A stretch of 64,000 nt of DNA from Actinomadura cremea. GTDB taxonomy: Bacteria; Actinomycetota; Actinomycetes; Streptosporangiales; Streptosporangiaceae. Position numbers and translations under genes: made by a program. The stretch covers positions 33,108-97,107 of the forward strand of contig NZ_BMRF01000028.1 of NCBI RefSeq assembly GCF_014648495.1, given 5' to 3'. Position 1 is the first letter of the stretch. Every line of letters starts with the position of its first letter. Positions 7,352 to 16,170 of the stretch are shown piece after piece. The notes under the pieces were generated by a model. It did not search any database, was not told the DNA's origin, and saw only the letters and a program-made list of their open reading frames with translations.

Positions 7352-8128
7352 ATGCAGGCGCCAGAGTTCAGCGCGGATCTGTACCGGGAGATCGCCGAGT
7401 TCGCGCACGGCACGCCGTCGTGGGTGCACACGCTGGCCGAGATCGGTACGGACGCGGGGTTGCTGCTGTTCGCCGCGCTGTTCGTGGCGGGCTGGTGGCG
7501 GGCGCGCGGCGCGGACGCGCGGGCGATGGGGCTGGCGTTGGCGGCGCCGTTCGCGGTGGTGGCGGCCTACCTGGTGAGCGAGGTCTCCAAGACGTTCATC
7601 GAGGAGGAGCGCCCGTGCCGGGCGGTGTCGGGGGCGATGAACATCGCCGAGTGTCCGGCGTCGGGCGACTGGTCCTTCCCGAGCAATCATGCGACGATCG
7701 CGGCGGCGTCGGCGGCGGCGATCGTGGTGGCGTGGCGGGCGATGGCGCCGGTCGTGCTGCCGTTGGCGATGCTGATGGCGTTCTCGCGGGTGTTCGTGGG
7801 TGTGCATTATCCGCACGATGTCGCGGCCGGGTTCGTGCTGGGGTGTGTGGCCGCGCCGCTGGTGGCGGTGCTGCTGGTGCGGGTGGCGGTGCCGCTGGTG
7901 GATGCGCTGCGGGGTGTGCCGGTGGGTGTGATGCTGCTGGGGCCGCGTCCGGCCGCGGTGTCTGGGGTGTCCGGTGCTTCGCTTCCCCGCTCGCCGGGGG
8001 GTGCGGTTGCGGGTGGTGCCGTTGCCGGGGGTGCGGCGGCGGGGGCCGTCGCGCGCGAGCCCGATGCCGCGGTCACGATGCCGGACGTCATGGGCGGTGT
8101 GGTGCCGCCTCGGGGGCCGCGCTCCTAG
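7352..8128 (+). CDS. PAP2 family phosphatase (undecaprenyl-pyrophosphatase-like)
   Basis: The three PAP2 motifs are present: KTFIEEERPCRAV, SFPSNHATIAAAS and SRVFVGVHYPHDVAAG, with five to six membrane helices. Known members remove a phosphate from lipid pyrophosphates such as undecaprenyl pyrophosphate on the outer face of the membrane. The last 70 or so residues are low-complexity Gly/Ala (repeats of GGAVA). The ATG at 7352 is preferred because GGAGAGGGAGAGG lies just upstream; ATG 7337 lies in the same frame. It follows the DedA gene by about 100 bases, possibly with its own promoter. Confidence 0.88.
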   Translation: MQAPEFSADLYREIAEFAHGTPSWVHTLAEIGTDAGLLLFAALFVAGWWRARGADARAMGLALAAPFAVVAAYLVSEVSKTFIEEERPCRAVSGAMNIAECPASGDWSFPSNHATIAAASAAAIVVAWRAMAPVVLPLAMLMAFSRVFVGVHYPHDVAAGFVLGCVAAPLVAVLLVRVAVPLVDALRGVPVGVMLLGPRPAAVSGVSGASLPRSPGGAVAGGAVAGGAAAGAVAREPDAAVTMPDVMGGVVPPRGPRS

Positions 8129-8340
8129 GTCGGGTTTCGCGGCGGGTCGTTCGTTCTGGACGGGCCGTGTCGGTGGTGTGCGAGCACCGTCGGCGCGGCC
8201 CGTCCGCGTGTCCGGGGGCGGCCTGTCGGGGGCATGGCCGGGGGGTGACGAAAGTCGAGGGTGGTCGGTGCCGTTCGCGCAGTGTCCGGTCGCTCCCGGG
8301 CTCCTAGGTTCGTGCAGGTGAACACGGATCGGGAGACAAG

Positions 8341-9282
8341 ATGATCGCTGTGCGGGGATTGACGAAGCGGTACGGGGACCGGACCGCCGTCGACGGTCTG
8401 ACGATGGACGTCGTGGCGGGCCGGGTGACGGGCTTCCTCGGCCCCAACGGCGCGGGGAAGTCCACGACGATGCGGATGATCCTGGGGCTGGACCGCCCGA
8501 CGGCGGGTGAGGCGCTCATCGGCGGCCGGGCCTACCGGGAGCTGCCGCATCCGCTGCGCGAGGTGGGGGCGCTGCTGGACGCCAAGGCGGTGCATCCGGG
8601 ACGGTCGGCGCGGCGGCATCTGCTGGCGATGGCGCGCAGCAACGGCGTCCCGGCGCGGCGGGTCGAGGAGGTTCTGGCGGCGGTGGGGCTGGAGCGGGTC
8701 GCCGGGCGGCGGGCCGGGACGTTCTCGCTCGGGATGAGTCAGCGGCTGGGTATCGCGGGGGCGCTGCTGGGCGATCCGGGCGTGCTGCTGTTCGACGAGC
8801 CGGTGAACGGGCTGGATCCCGACGGGGTGCTGTGGGTCCGGCGGCTGATGCGGTCGCTGGCGGCCGAGGGCCGGACGGTGTTCGTCTCGTCGCATCTGAT
8901 GAGCGAGATGCAGCTGACGGCGGACCGGCTCGTGGTCATCGGCCGGGGGCGCCTGATCGCCGACGCTCCCGTCGCCGAGGTGATCGCGGCGAGTTCGAGC
9001 AACACGGTCCGGGTGCGCGGGCCCCGTCCCGAGGAGCTGGTCGCCGAGCTCACGGCCCGGTTGGGCCCGGACGGGGCGCGGGTGCGGCGCGGCGACGAGG
9101 GTGAGCTGGTGGTGTCGGGGGTCGCGGCGGAGCGGGTGGGGTTGGCGGCGCACGCGGCCGGGCTGCCGCTGTTCGAGCTCACGGCGGTGCAGGCGTCGTT
9201 GGAGGAGGCGTACATGGAGTTGACGGGTTCGAGTGTCGAGTACGACGCGGCGGCGCCCGGCGTGGAGAGGACGGGCCGGTGA
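8341..9282 (+). CDS. ABC transporter ATP-binding protein
   Basis: 313 residues with Walker A GPNGAGKST, signature FSLGMSQRLGIA, Walker B VLLFDEPVNGLDP and the switch histidine in SSHLMSEM. The sequence is typical of DRA/CcmA-type ATPases of type-2 drug or peptide exporters. A C-terminal extension (about 220-313) has the usual small domain of this group. Ribosome site GGGAGACAAG precedes the ATG; a TAGGTT element near 8304 could be the -10. The stop overlaps the permease start (GTGA), so the two are translated as a pair. Confidence 0.93.
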   Translation: MIAVRGLTKRYGDRTAVDGLTMDVVAGRVTGFLGPNGAGKSTTMRMILGLDRPTAGEALIGGRAYRELPHPLREVGALLDAKAVHPGRSARRHLLAMARSNGVPARRVEEVLAAVGLERVAGRRAGTFSLGMSQRLGIAGALLGDPGVLLFDEPVNGLDPDGVLWVRRLMRSLAAEGRTVFVSSHLMSEMQLTADRLVVIGRGRLIADAPVAEVIAASSSNTVRVRGPRPEELVAELTARLGPDGARVRRGDEGELVVSGVAAERVGLAAHAAGLPLFELTAVQASLEEAYMELTGSSVEYDAAAPGVERTGR

Positions 9283-10136
9283 CCGCGGGGAACACGACGG
9301 AGCCGAGGGTGTCGCGGCGGCGTGCGGCGGCCCCGGCCGGGACGGGCGCGGACGGGCGGGGGGCCGCGGGCGGCGGGCTGCGCGGGGCGCTCGCCGCCGA
9401 GTGGATCAAGTTGTGGTCGGTGCGGTCGACCTGGTGGGGTCTGGCGGGCGCGGTGGTGATGATGGGGGTGGTCAGTCTGATCCTGGCGACCGACACCGCC
9501 ACCGACAACGCCTCCGGGCGGCCGGGTATCGAGCCGCCCGGGGTGATCGCGGTGACCGACATTCCGGTCGGCGCGGTCGATCTGGTGCAGTTCGTCGTGC
9601 TGACCCTGGCGATCCTGTCGGTCACCGGCGAGTACGCCACCGGGAGCATCCGCACGACGTTGCAGTGCGTGCCGCTGCGGGGGCGGATGCTGGCCGCCAA
9701 GGCGGCGGTCGTGGCGGCCGTGACGTTCCCCGCCGGGATCGTCCTGATCCTGCTGGGCGCCGGGACCGCGGCCCCGATGCTGGGCGAGTGGGGGCGGCTG
9801 GAGGCGGGCGAGCTGGTGCGCGCCGCGCTGGCCGCCGGGACGTATCTGGCGCTGACGGGTGTGCTGATGACGGGCGTGGCGGCGATGCTGCGCAGCATCG
9901 CCGCCACGCTGACCACGGCGTTCCTGTTCCTGCTGGTGGTGCCGATGACCCTCGCCAACGCCCGGTCGGAGCTGCTGAGGGACGCGGCGGACGCGCTGCC
10001 GGCCACCGCGGGCCGGTACTTCCTGGCCGGGGAGGGGGGACCCTACCCGGCCGCGGCGGGTGCGGCGATCGTGGCGGCGTGGGCGGCGGCGGCCCTGTGG
10101 GGCGGGACGATCGTGCTGCGCCGCCGGGACGCCTGA
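9279..10136 (+). CDS. ABC transporter permease
   Basis: The GTG at 9279 overlaps the ATPase stop by four bases. After a Gly/Arg-rich start, LAAEWIKLWSVRSTWWGLAG begins the classic ABC-2 permease pattern: helix 1, an external loop (about 70-95), then QFVVLTLAILSVTGEYATGSI and four further helices ending in RRRDA. It partners the upstream ATPase in exporting a substrate that cannot be named. A converging two-component system lies immediately downstream, an arrangement common where the regulator controls the exporter. Confidence 0.9.
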   Translation: MTAGNTTEPRVSRRRAAAPAGTGADGRGAAGGGLRGALAAEWIKLWSVRSTWWGLAGAVVMMGVVSLILATDTATDNASGRPGIEPPGVIAVTDIPVGAVDLVQFVVLTLAILSVTGEYATGSIRTTLQCVPLRGRMLAAKAAVVAAVTFPAGIVLILLGAGTAAPMLGEWGRLEAGELVRAALAAGTYLALTGVLMTGVAAMLRSIAATLTTAFLFLLVVPMTLANARSELLRDAADALPATAGRYFLAGEGGPYPAAAGAAIVAAWAAAALWGGTIVLRRRDA

Positions 10137-10205
10137 GCCCGTGCGGACGACCGGACGGCGGACCGGACGGCGGACCGTACGGCGTCCGGTGCCGCCCGCA
10201 CGGGC
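10137..10205. terminator. Imperfect hairpin between convergent genes
   Basis: GCCCGTGCGG (10137-10146) pairs with CCGCACGGGC (10196-10205), enclosing repeats of GGACGGCGGACC that could fold further. It lies between the permease and the converging response regulator gene, the position for a two-way terminator; there is no U-tract, as is usual in such high-G+C DNA. Confidence 0.5.
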
Positions 10206-10208
10206 CGG

Positions 10209-10961
10209 TCAGGTGCGGGCCCGCCCGGAGGGGTCCGGGCCCGCGCCCGTCCCGTCCGCGGTGCGGTCCGCCGTCCGGTCGTCCGCCGCGCGGTTCACCG
10301 CGCCGCCCGTCCCGTCGACCAGGCCGGCCTCGTAGGCCACGATCGCGGCCTGCACGCGGTTCTTGACCTCCAGCCGCGTCAGGATGGCGCTCACGTACGC
10401 CTTCACCGTGCCCTCCACCACGTGGAGCCGGTGGGCGATCTCGGCGTTGGACAGCCCGGCGCCCACCAGTGCCAGCACCTGCCGCTCCCGCGGCGTCAGG
10501 TCGGCGGTGCGGCGCCGGGCCCGCGCCTCCTGCGTCATGCGGCCGCCGCGCAGCTCGGTGATGACCCGGTGCGCGACCTTCGGCGACAGGTACGCCGCGC
10601 CGCCGGCGACCGCGCGGACCCCCGCGATCAGTTCGTGCGGGTCCCCCGACTTCAGCAGGAACCCGCCGGCGCCGCCCGCCAGGGCGCGGGCGATGTACTC
10701 GTCCTCCCCGAAGGTGGTCAGCATGACGACGCCGGTGGCGGGCGCCGCGCGGCGCAGTTCGTCGGCGGCGGCCAGGCCGTCCAGCCGCGGCATGCGGATG
10801 TCCAGCAGGGCGACGTCGGGCCGGTGCGCCAGGACGCCCTCGATCGCCTCCCGCCCGTCGGCGGCCTCGGCGACGACCTCGATGCCGGGGTCGGCGGCCA
10901 GGATCGCGCGCACCCCCGCGCGGATCATGGCTTCGTCGTCGGCGAGCAGTACCCGGATCAC
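10209..10961 (-). CDS. LuxR/NarL-family response regulator
   Basis: The GTG at 10961 overlaps the kinase stop by four bases. The product has a receiver domain (acidic pair DD8-9, phospho-acceptor D54 in LLDIRMP, T in MLTTFGED, K in FLLKSGDP) and a C-terminal LuxR helix-turn-helix (TPRERQVLALVGAGLSNAEI). The tail of about 30 residues is an Asp/Thr/Arg repeat (DDRTADRTADGTG). It should bind DNA when phosphorylated by the kinase encoded just upstream; the converging ABC transporter is the natural first target to consider. Confidence 0.92.
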   Translation of the reverse strand: MIRVLLADDEAMIRAGVRAILAADPGIEVVAEAADGREAIEGVLAHRPDVALLDIRMPRLDGLAAADELRRAAPATGVVMLTTFGEDEYIARALAGGAGGFLLKSGDPHELIAGVRAVAGGAAYLSPKVAHRVITELRGGRMTQEARARRRTADLTPRERQVLALVGAGLSNAEIAHRLHVVEGTVKAYVSAILTRLEVKNRVQAAIVAYEAGLVDGTGGAVNRAADDRTADRTADGTGAGPDPSGRART

Positions 10962-12973
10962 GGGGTTTCCCTTCGGTCGTCGAGCTGTCTGGCCAGCACC
11001 GAGGTGCTGTAGGAGTCCTTGGTGACGAGGCGTCCGCCGTCGAAGCACAGCCGGTAGATCCATTCGGTGCCCAGCAGGTTGGCCTCGGGACGGTAGTAGC
11101 GGCAGTCGGCTCCCGGCGGTTCGGGCACGCTCTCGCGGACGACGCCGATTCCGCTGGTCTGCATGGACGGCAGCGTCCGTGTCACGGCGTCCTGGTCGGC
11201 GCCGACGCGCAGCGCCCCGTAGTCGGCGGGGTCCAGCACCGAGTTCAGGGTGACGTAGACGTGGTGGCCGGCCATCACGGCGCCGAGCGCGGCCAGCAGC
11301 ATCGCCGGGACGGCGATCGCGGTGATCAGCCCGCGGCGGACCTGGCGGCGCGCCCGCTCCAGGTACCGCGCGGACTCGCTGACCGGGCCCGGTCCCGGTG
11401 CGGGGTTCGGGCTGCCGTGGCCGCCGGGCCGGTCGTGGGGCGGTCGTTCGTCCGGGCCGGCGGGGAGCCCGAACGTGGCGCGCAGCGCGGACCCGGCGGC
11501 CGAGCCGGGCGCGTCGGGCGCGTCGGGGACGGGCGGTGCGTGCCGGGGGCGCCCGTCGGGTCCCTGGGGGGTCGCGGGCAGGCGCGCGGTGACCCGGAAG
11601 CCGCCGCCGGGCTCGGGCCCGGCGAGCAGGACGCCGCCGGCGAGGCGGACGCGTTCGGTGAGGCCGGTCAGTCCCCGCCCGCCCCCGGACGGCAGCAGCG
11701 GCGGCCCCTCGGGCGGCGGCTCGTTGACGACCGTCACCTCGATCACCGCCCCGCCGTCGCCGCTGTCGTCGCCGCTGTCGTCGCCGCTGTCGTCGCCGTC
11801 GGCGGGGCGGCGGGTCAGGTGCACGGTGACGGGGGCGCCCGGAGCGTGCTTGGCCGCGTTGGTGATCGCCTCCTGCACCACCCGGTGCGCGGCCAGCCCC
11901 GCCATCGGGTCCGCCGCGAGCACCGCCGCGACGCCGCCGGCGCCGTCCCCGTCCCCGCCGGTGTCCTGCCCGGCGAGGCGGACCGGGACGCCCGACGCGC
12001 GGGCCCGCTCGACCAGCTCGGCGATGCTCTCGCGGCCGGGCCGCGTCGGCGCGTCCGGCGGCCCGCCGCCGGGCCCCTCCCCCGCCGCGGCCGCGGCGGC
12101 GTCCTCGCGCAGCACCCCGATGATCTCCCGCAGATGCTCGGTCGCCTCCGCCGCGCCCGCGCGCAGCTCCGCCGCCGCCCGCCGGTGCGGCTCCTCCAGC
12201 CCGGCCGCGACCTGCAGCGCGCCCGCCCGCACGGCGATCAGCGCCAGCTCGTGCCCGAGGGAGTCGTGCATGTCCTGGGCGATGCGGGCCCGCTCGCGGA
12301 GCCGCTCCTGCTCGGCGATGATGCGCTGCTCGCGTTCCAGCCGCTCGGCGCGGTCCCAGCCCGCCCGCACCAGCTCCTGGTACTGCCGCCAGTAGCGGCC
12401 CATCAGCCACGGCAGGACGCCCAGCAGCACCAGCCACACCGTGCTGGGGAACCACACCGTCACGTCGAGGTCGCGCAGGACGCTCAGCGCGACCCCGCCC
12501 GCCAGCACGAACGCGAACCCCCACAGCACCGGCCGCGACCGCTGCGACCGCAGTCCCGTGAGGTAGGCCAGGGCGGGCATGGCGAACACGAAGTTGCCGT
12601 GCAGCGCGATCACCGAGATCCCGAGGATCAGCGCGGCGATCGGCCAGGTCCGCGACACCGCGACCACCACGGCCAGCACCGCGATCCCGACGATCTGCAG
12701 CCACCAGCCCGCCGAGTCCGGCTCGAGCGGGGTGACCGAGTTGATCGCCGGGGGCAGCACCAGGACGGTCCACAGCAGCGTGTCCCGCACCACCATGTCC
12801 CGTCGCGGGCGCCGTACCGCCTCGCGCACCGCGCCCGCCGCCGCCCGCACCGTACCTTGCACCGTCCGGCGGCCCGGCTCCGGTGCGGGCGTGGGGGCGT
12901 CCGGCGGCGGCTCGTGCCCGCCCGGGCGCGGGCGTCCGGACGGGGTGTGGACACGGGGTGCGGAGTCGTTCAC
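10958..12973 (-). CDS. Sensor histidine kinase with extra C-terminal membrane anchor and exported-like domain
   Basis: 671 residues from GTG 12973. Residues 1-60 are Pro-rich; about 62-190 hold four to six membrane helices; the HisKA_3 box contains H236 (QDMHDSLGHEL); the ATPase N-box is around 362-380 (VVQEAITNAAKHAPG) and the G-box around 430-440 (GGGRGLTGLTERV). An acidic repeat (GDDSGDDSGDDSGD) interrupts the ATPase at 397-407. The usual NarL-type kinase would end near 466. Here a Pro-rich linker leads to a further helix (549-570) and a 100-residue tail with two cysteines (GADCRYYR, YRLCFDGGRLV), similar in pattern to SmpA/BLIP-like domains, predicted outside. Overlaps the regulator gene (GTGA). 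Confidence 0.9.
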   Translation of the reverse strand: MNDSAPRVHTPSGRPRPGGHEPPPDAPTPAPEPGRRTVQGTVRAAAGAVREAVRRPRRDMVVRDTLLWTVLVLPPAINSVTPLEPDSAGWWLQIVGIAVLAVVVAVSRTWPIAALILGISVIALHGNFVFAMPALAYLTGLRSQRSRPVLWGFAFVLAGGVALSVLRDLDVTVWFPSTVWLVLLGVLPWLMGRYWRQYQELVRAGWDRAERLEREQRIIAEQERLRERARIAQDMHDSLGHELALIAVRAGALQVAAGLEEPHRRAAAELRAGAAEATEHLREIIGVLREDAAAAAAGEGPGGGPPDAPTRPGRESIAELVERARASGVPVRLAGQDTGGDGDGAGGVAAVLAADPMAGLAAHRVVQEAITNAAKHAPGAPVTVHLTRRPADGDDSGDDSGDDSGDGGAVIEVTVVNEPPPEGPPLLPSGGGRGLTGLTERVRLAGGVLLAGPEPGGGFRVTARLPATPQGPDGRPRHAPPVPDAPDAPGSAAGSALRATFGLPAGPDERPPHDRPGGHGSPNPAPGPGPVSESARYLERARRQVRRGLITAIAVPAMLLAALGAVMAGHHVYVTLNSVLDPADYGALRVGADQDAVTRTLPSMQTSGIGVVRESVPEPPGADCRYYRPEANLLGTEWIYRLCFDGGRLVTKDSYSTSVLARQLDDRRETP

Positions 12974-13120
12974 CCCGCCCACGCTACAAGTGGGGCGAGC
13001 TGCGCTGATACTGACGAAAGTCAAGGTCCGCGGCGTCTCCCCCGGCCCCGGGCCGGACGTCCGCGCCCGTCCGGCGGCGCGGGCGCGCGCGGCGGGGGCG
13101 GCCTCGATTACGGTTGGCCC

Positions 13121-14650
13121 GTGACCACCCCACCGTCCCTCCCCCCGGGCGCCCCCGTGGAGACGCCCGCGCAGGCGGCCGGGAACGACTCCACGGCAGG
13201 ACGGCGCCCCGACGGCGGGCGCGTGCGGCCGCTCGCGCGGCGGCTGCGGGACCGCCTGCCGGGCGCCGCGGCCGGGCCCGGCGGGGCGGGACGGCCGGCG
13301 ATCCCCCGCGGCGACGCCGCGCTCGCCGCCGGCGCGCTGCTGGTCACGCTGGGCCTCAGCGCGGCGGCCGTCCGGCCCGGCGACCGGGACCTGTGGCCGG
13401 GCGGCGCCGCGCTGATCATCGTGGTCACCCTGGCGCTCGCCGCGCGCCGCCGGCATCCCGCGATCGTCCTCGCCGTCGCCATCGCCGCCCCGCAGGTGTA
13501 CTACCCGCTCGGATACCCCGACGGGCCGGTCATGTTCGTGTCGTACATCGCGCTGTTCAGCGCGGCGGTCGAATGCCGGCTGATCGTGTCGCTGAGCGGG
13601 GTCATCGCCGCGAACGCCGGGTTCATCATCGCGACGGTGCTGTGGGGCGACACCGTCTCCGATCCGGACGCTCCGCTGGACGCCCCGGGGCTGGCGGCCC
13701 TCACCTCGGGCCTGCTGGTCACGGTCGCCGCGGGGCAGTACATCCGCGGCCGCCGCGCCCAGGCCGAGGCCGCCGAGCGGCGCGCCGCGGCCGCCGAGCG
13801 GGACCGCGAGCAGGAGGCGCGGCGCCGCGAGACGCAGGAGCGGCTGCGGATCGCGCGGGAACTGCACGACGTGCTGGCCCACCAGATCTCGCTGATCAAC
13901 GTGCAGGCGGGCGCCGCGCTGCACCGCCGCGACGACCCCGAACGCGCGTACGCGGCGCTGGAGGCGATCAAGGCGGCGAGCAAGGAGACGCTGCGGGAGC
14001 TGCGCGGGGTGCTGGGCGTGCTGCGGCAGGTCGACCAGGACGACGACCCCGCCGGGCCCGCCGTGCCGGGGGGCGGTGCGGCCGGCCGCGTGCCGGGCGG
14101 CAGCCCCGTGACGCCGGTGCCGTCGCTGGCGCGCATCGGGGAGCTGCTGGACCACACGGCCGCGTCCGGGCTCGTCGTGCGGCGCGCGGGCGACCTGACG
14201 CCCCCCGCGCACGACCCCGCGCACGACCCCGCGCACCACGCCGCGGACGACGCGGCGGACGACGCGGCGGAGCGGCACGGGGCCCGGGAGGTCGCGGCGG
14301 GCCTGGCGGCGCTGCCCGCGCCGGTCGGCCTCGCCGGATACCGCATCGTGCAGGAGGCGCTGACCAACGCCGTCCGGCACTCGGGGGCCGCGGAGGTCAC
14401 CGTGGAGATCCGGCGCACCCCGGGCGCCGTGATCGTCCAGGTCGTCGACGACGGCGCCGGCGCCGCGGCGCCCGTCGGCGGGGACGGGGACGGCGGGGGG
14501 AACGGGCTGCGCGGGATGCGGGAACGGGCCGCCGCCGTCGGCGGCGAACTGACGGCCGGGCCCGTGCCCGGCGGCGGGTTCCGGGTGTGGGCGCGGCTGC
14601 CGCTGGACCCGCCGCCCGACCACGCGGCCGGGCCCCGCGACCGGGCCTGA
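13121..14650 (+). CDS. Sensor histidine kinase (NarL/LuxR type)
   Basis: 509 residues from GTG 13121. About 60 disordered residues are followed by four to five membrane helices (66-210), a coiled linker rich in Ala/Glu/Arg (211-240), the HisKA_3 box with H249 (IARELHDVLAHQISLI) and the ATPase (YRIVQEALTNAVRHSG, then NGLRGMRERAAAVGGEL). An acidic/His repeat (AHDPAHDPAHHAADDAADD) is inserted in the ATPase domain before the N-box. No ribosome site is seen at the GTG, and the gene is divergent from the kinase starting at 12973 with only about 147 bases between them. The partner regulator follows 64 bases downstream. Confidence 0.92.
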   Translation: MTTPPSLPPGAPVETPAQAAGNDSTAGRRPDGGRVRPLARRLRDRLPGAAAGPGGAGRPAIPRGDAALAAGALLVTLGLSAAAVRPGDRDLWPGGAALIIVVTLALAARRRHPAIVLAVAIAAPQVYYPLGYPDGPVMFVSYIALFSAAVECRLIVSLSGVIAANAGFIIATVLWGDTVSDPDAPLDAPGLAALTSGLLVTVAAGQYIRGRRAQAEAAERRAAAAERDREQEARRRETQERLRIARELHDVLAHQISLINVQAGAALHRRDDPERAYAALEAIKAASKETLRELRGVLGVLRQVDQDDDPAGPAVPGGGAAGRVPGGSPVTPVPSLARIGELLDHTAASGLVVRRAGDLTPPAHDPAHDPAHHAADDAADDAAERHGAREVAAGLAALPAPVGLAGYRIVQEALTNAVRHSGAAEVTVEIRRTPGAVIVQVVDDGAGAAAPVGGDGDGGGNGLRGMRERAAAVGGELTAGPVPGGGFRVWARLPLDPPPDHAAGPRDRA

Positions 14651-14714
14651 CCGGGCACCGGGCACGGGAACGGGTGAGCGCGGCGCGACGGGCGCCGCTG
14701 AAGGAGGAGATGGC

Positions 14715-15380
14715 GTGATCCGGGTAGTGCTGGCCGACGACCAGACACTGGTGCGGGCGGGGTTCCGGTCGATCCTGGAGGGCGAGGACGACATCGAGAT
14801 CGTCGCCGAGTGCGGGAACGGCGAGCAGGCCGTGCGGCAGGCCGCCGAGCTGCGGCCCGACGTCGTCCTGATGGACATCCGCATGCCCGTCCTGGACGGG
14901 CTCGAGGCCACCCGCCGCATCACCGGGAACCCCCGCCTGGACGACGTCCACGTGGTGATCCTGACGACCTTCGACCTCGACGACTACGTCTACGGGGCGA
15001 TCAAGGCGGGCGCCAGCGGCTTCCTGGTCAAGGACACCGAACCGCCCGAGCTGATCCACGGGGTGCGGGTCGTGGCGCGCGGCGACGCCCTGCTGGCCCC
15101 CACCGTGACGCGGCGGCTCATCGCCGAGTTCGCGTCCCGCATCAGCGCGCCGCCCCCCGCCGCGCAACTGAACGCCCTCACCGACCGGGAACGGGAGGTG
15201 CTGGCCCTGGTGGCGGCGGGCCTGTCCAACGAGGAGATCGCCGGGCGGCTGGTGCTGTCCCCCGCGACCGCCAAGACCCACGTCAGCCGTATCCTGGCCA
15301 AGGTCGGCGCCCGCGACCGGGCGCAGCTGGTCGTCCTGGCCTACGAGACGGGCATGATCCGCCCGGGCTGGCTCGGCTGA
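14715..15380 (+). CDS. LuxR/NarL-family response regulator
   Basis: The GTG at 14715 follows AAGGAGGAG. The receiver domain has D8/D9, D54 (LMDIRMP), T (LTTFDLDDY) and K (FLVKDTEPP), followed by the LuxR HTH (LTDREREVLALVAAGLSNEE, HVSRILAKVGARDR). It should be phosphorylated by the kinase at 13121-14650 and act as a transcription regulator. This pair resembles the abundant actinobacterial DesKR/LiaSR-like class that senses envelope or membrane state; no target operator is evident here. Confidence 0.93.
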   Translation: MIRVVLADDQTLVRAGFRSILEGEDDIEIVAECGNGEQAVRQAAELRPDVVLMDIRMPVLDGLEATRRITGNPRLDDVHVVILTTFDLDDYVYGAIKAGASGFLVKDTEPPELIHGVRVVARGDALLAPTVTRRLIAEFASRISAPPPAAQLNALTDREREVLALVAAGLSNEEIAGRLVLSPATAKTHVSRILAKVGARDRAQLVVLAYETGMIRPGWLG

Positions 15381-15465
15381 CCCGCCGCCCGCACCCGCCC
15401 GCGCCCGTTCCCGGCCCCGCGCGGCCGGGGTGCAACCGGCCCGGGGCCCGCGGTGTTGAACAGAG

Positions 15466-16170
15466 GTGACGGTAACGGACGGACCGGCCCCGCCGGACGA
15501 ACGCGGCGCCGAGGTCGCCGCGGCACTCGCCCGCGACCTCGACGCGGGATTCGCGGTGCTGTACGAGGCGTACCGCGGCGTGGTGTTCTCCACCGCGCTG
15601 CGGCTGTGCGGGCGGTGGGCCGAGGCCGAGGACCTTGCCGCCGAGTCGTTCCTGCGCGCCTACCGGGCGCTGTGCGGATACGGCCCCGACCGGATCGCCG
15701 GGCTGCGGCCCCGCGCCTGGCTGCTGACGATCCTGATGAATTTGTGGCGCAATGGGCTGCGGTCGGCGTCGCGGCGCCCGCGACCCGGTCCGCTGGAGGA
15801 CGCCGGCGACCCGCCCGACCCGGCCGAGGGCGTGGAGGACGCCGCCGCCCGCCACGAGACCGGCCGGGAACTGGCGGCGCTGCTGGCCGTCCTGCCCGAA
15901 CGGCAGCGCGCCGCCGTGGTCCTGCGGCACGTCGTGGACCTGCCCGTCGCCGAGATCGCCGACGTGCTGGACCTGCCGCAGGGCACGGTCAAGTCCCACA
16001 TCTCCCGCGGCCTGGCGCGGCTGCGCGCCGCCCGCGCCCACGACCCGGACCGCCGCCCCGAACCCGAGCGGCGCCACGACAACGGTTACGACAAGGGCCA
16101 CGACAAGGGCCACGACAACGACACCGACCACCAGAAGCGGCGTCCCGCACGGCAAGGGGGCATCCGATGA
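15466..16170 (+). CDS. ECF-type RNA polymerase sigma factor
   Basis: Region 2 (FAVLYEAYRGVVFSTALRLC, EDLAAESFLRAYRAL, RAWLLTILMNLWRN) and region 4 (LPERQRAAVVLRHVVDLPVA, GTVKSHISRGLARLR) are complete, giving a promoter-selective sigma subunit. The last 35 residues are a His/Asp/Lys tract (HDNGYDKGHDKGHDND), unusual for ECF factors and able to bind metal in principle. No anti-sigma gene is present; instead the stop overlaps (ATGA) the start of a DNA alkyl-repair gene, so the two are translated together. That suggests a damage-responsive unit, which is inference. Confidence 0.9.
   Translation: MTVTDGPAPPDERGAEVAAALARDLDAGFAVLYEAYRGVVFSTALRLCGRWAEAEDLAAESFLRAYRALCGYGPDRIAGLRPRAWLLTILMNLWRNGLRSASRRPRPGPLEDAGDPPDPAEGVEDAAARHETGRELAALLAVLPERQRAAVVLRHVVDLPVAEIADVLDLPQGTVKSHISRGLARLRAARAHDPDRRPEPERRHDNGYDKGHDKGHDNDTDHQKRRPARQGGIR

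Noticed and set aside
10209-14923. Very long minus-strand frames spanning the regulator, kinase and the opposite-strand kinase
   Set aside because: They run past the real starts into antisense of neighbouring genes. The GTG starts at 10961 and 12973 with GTGA overlap and family length decide the limits.
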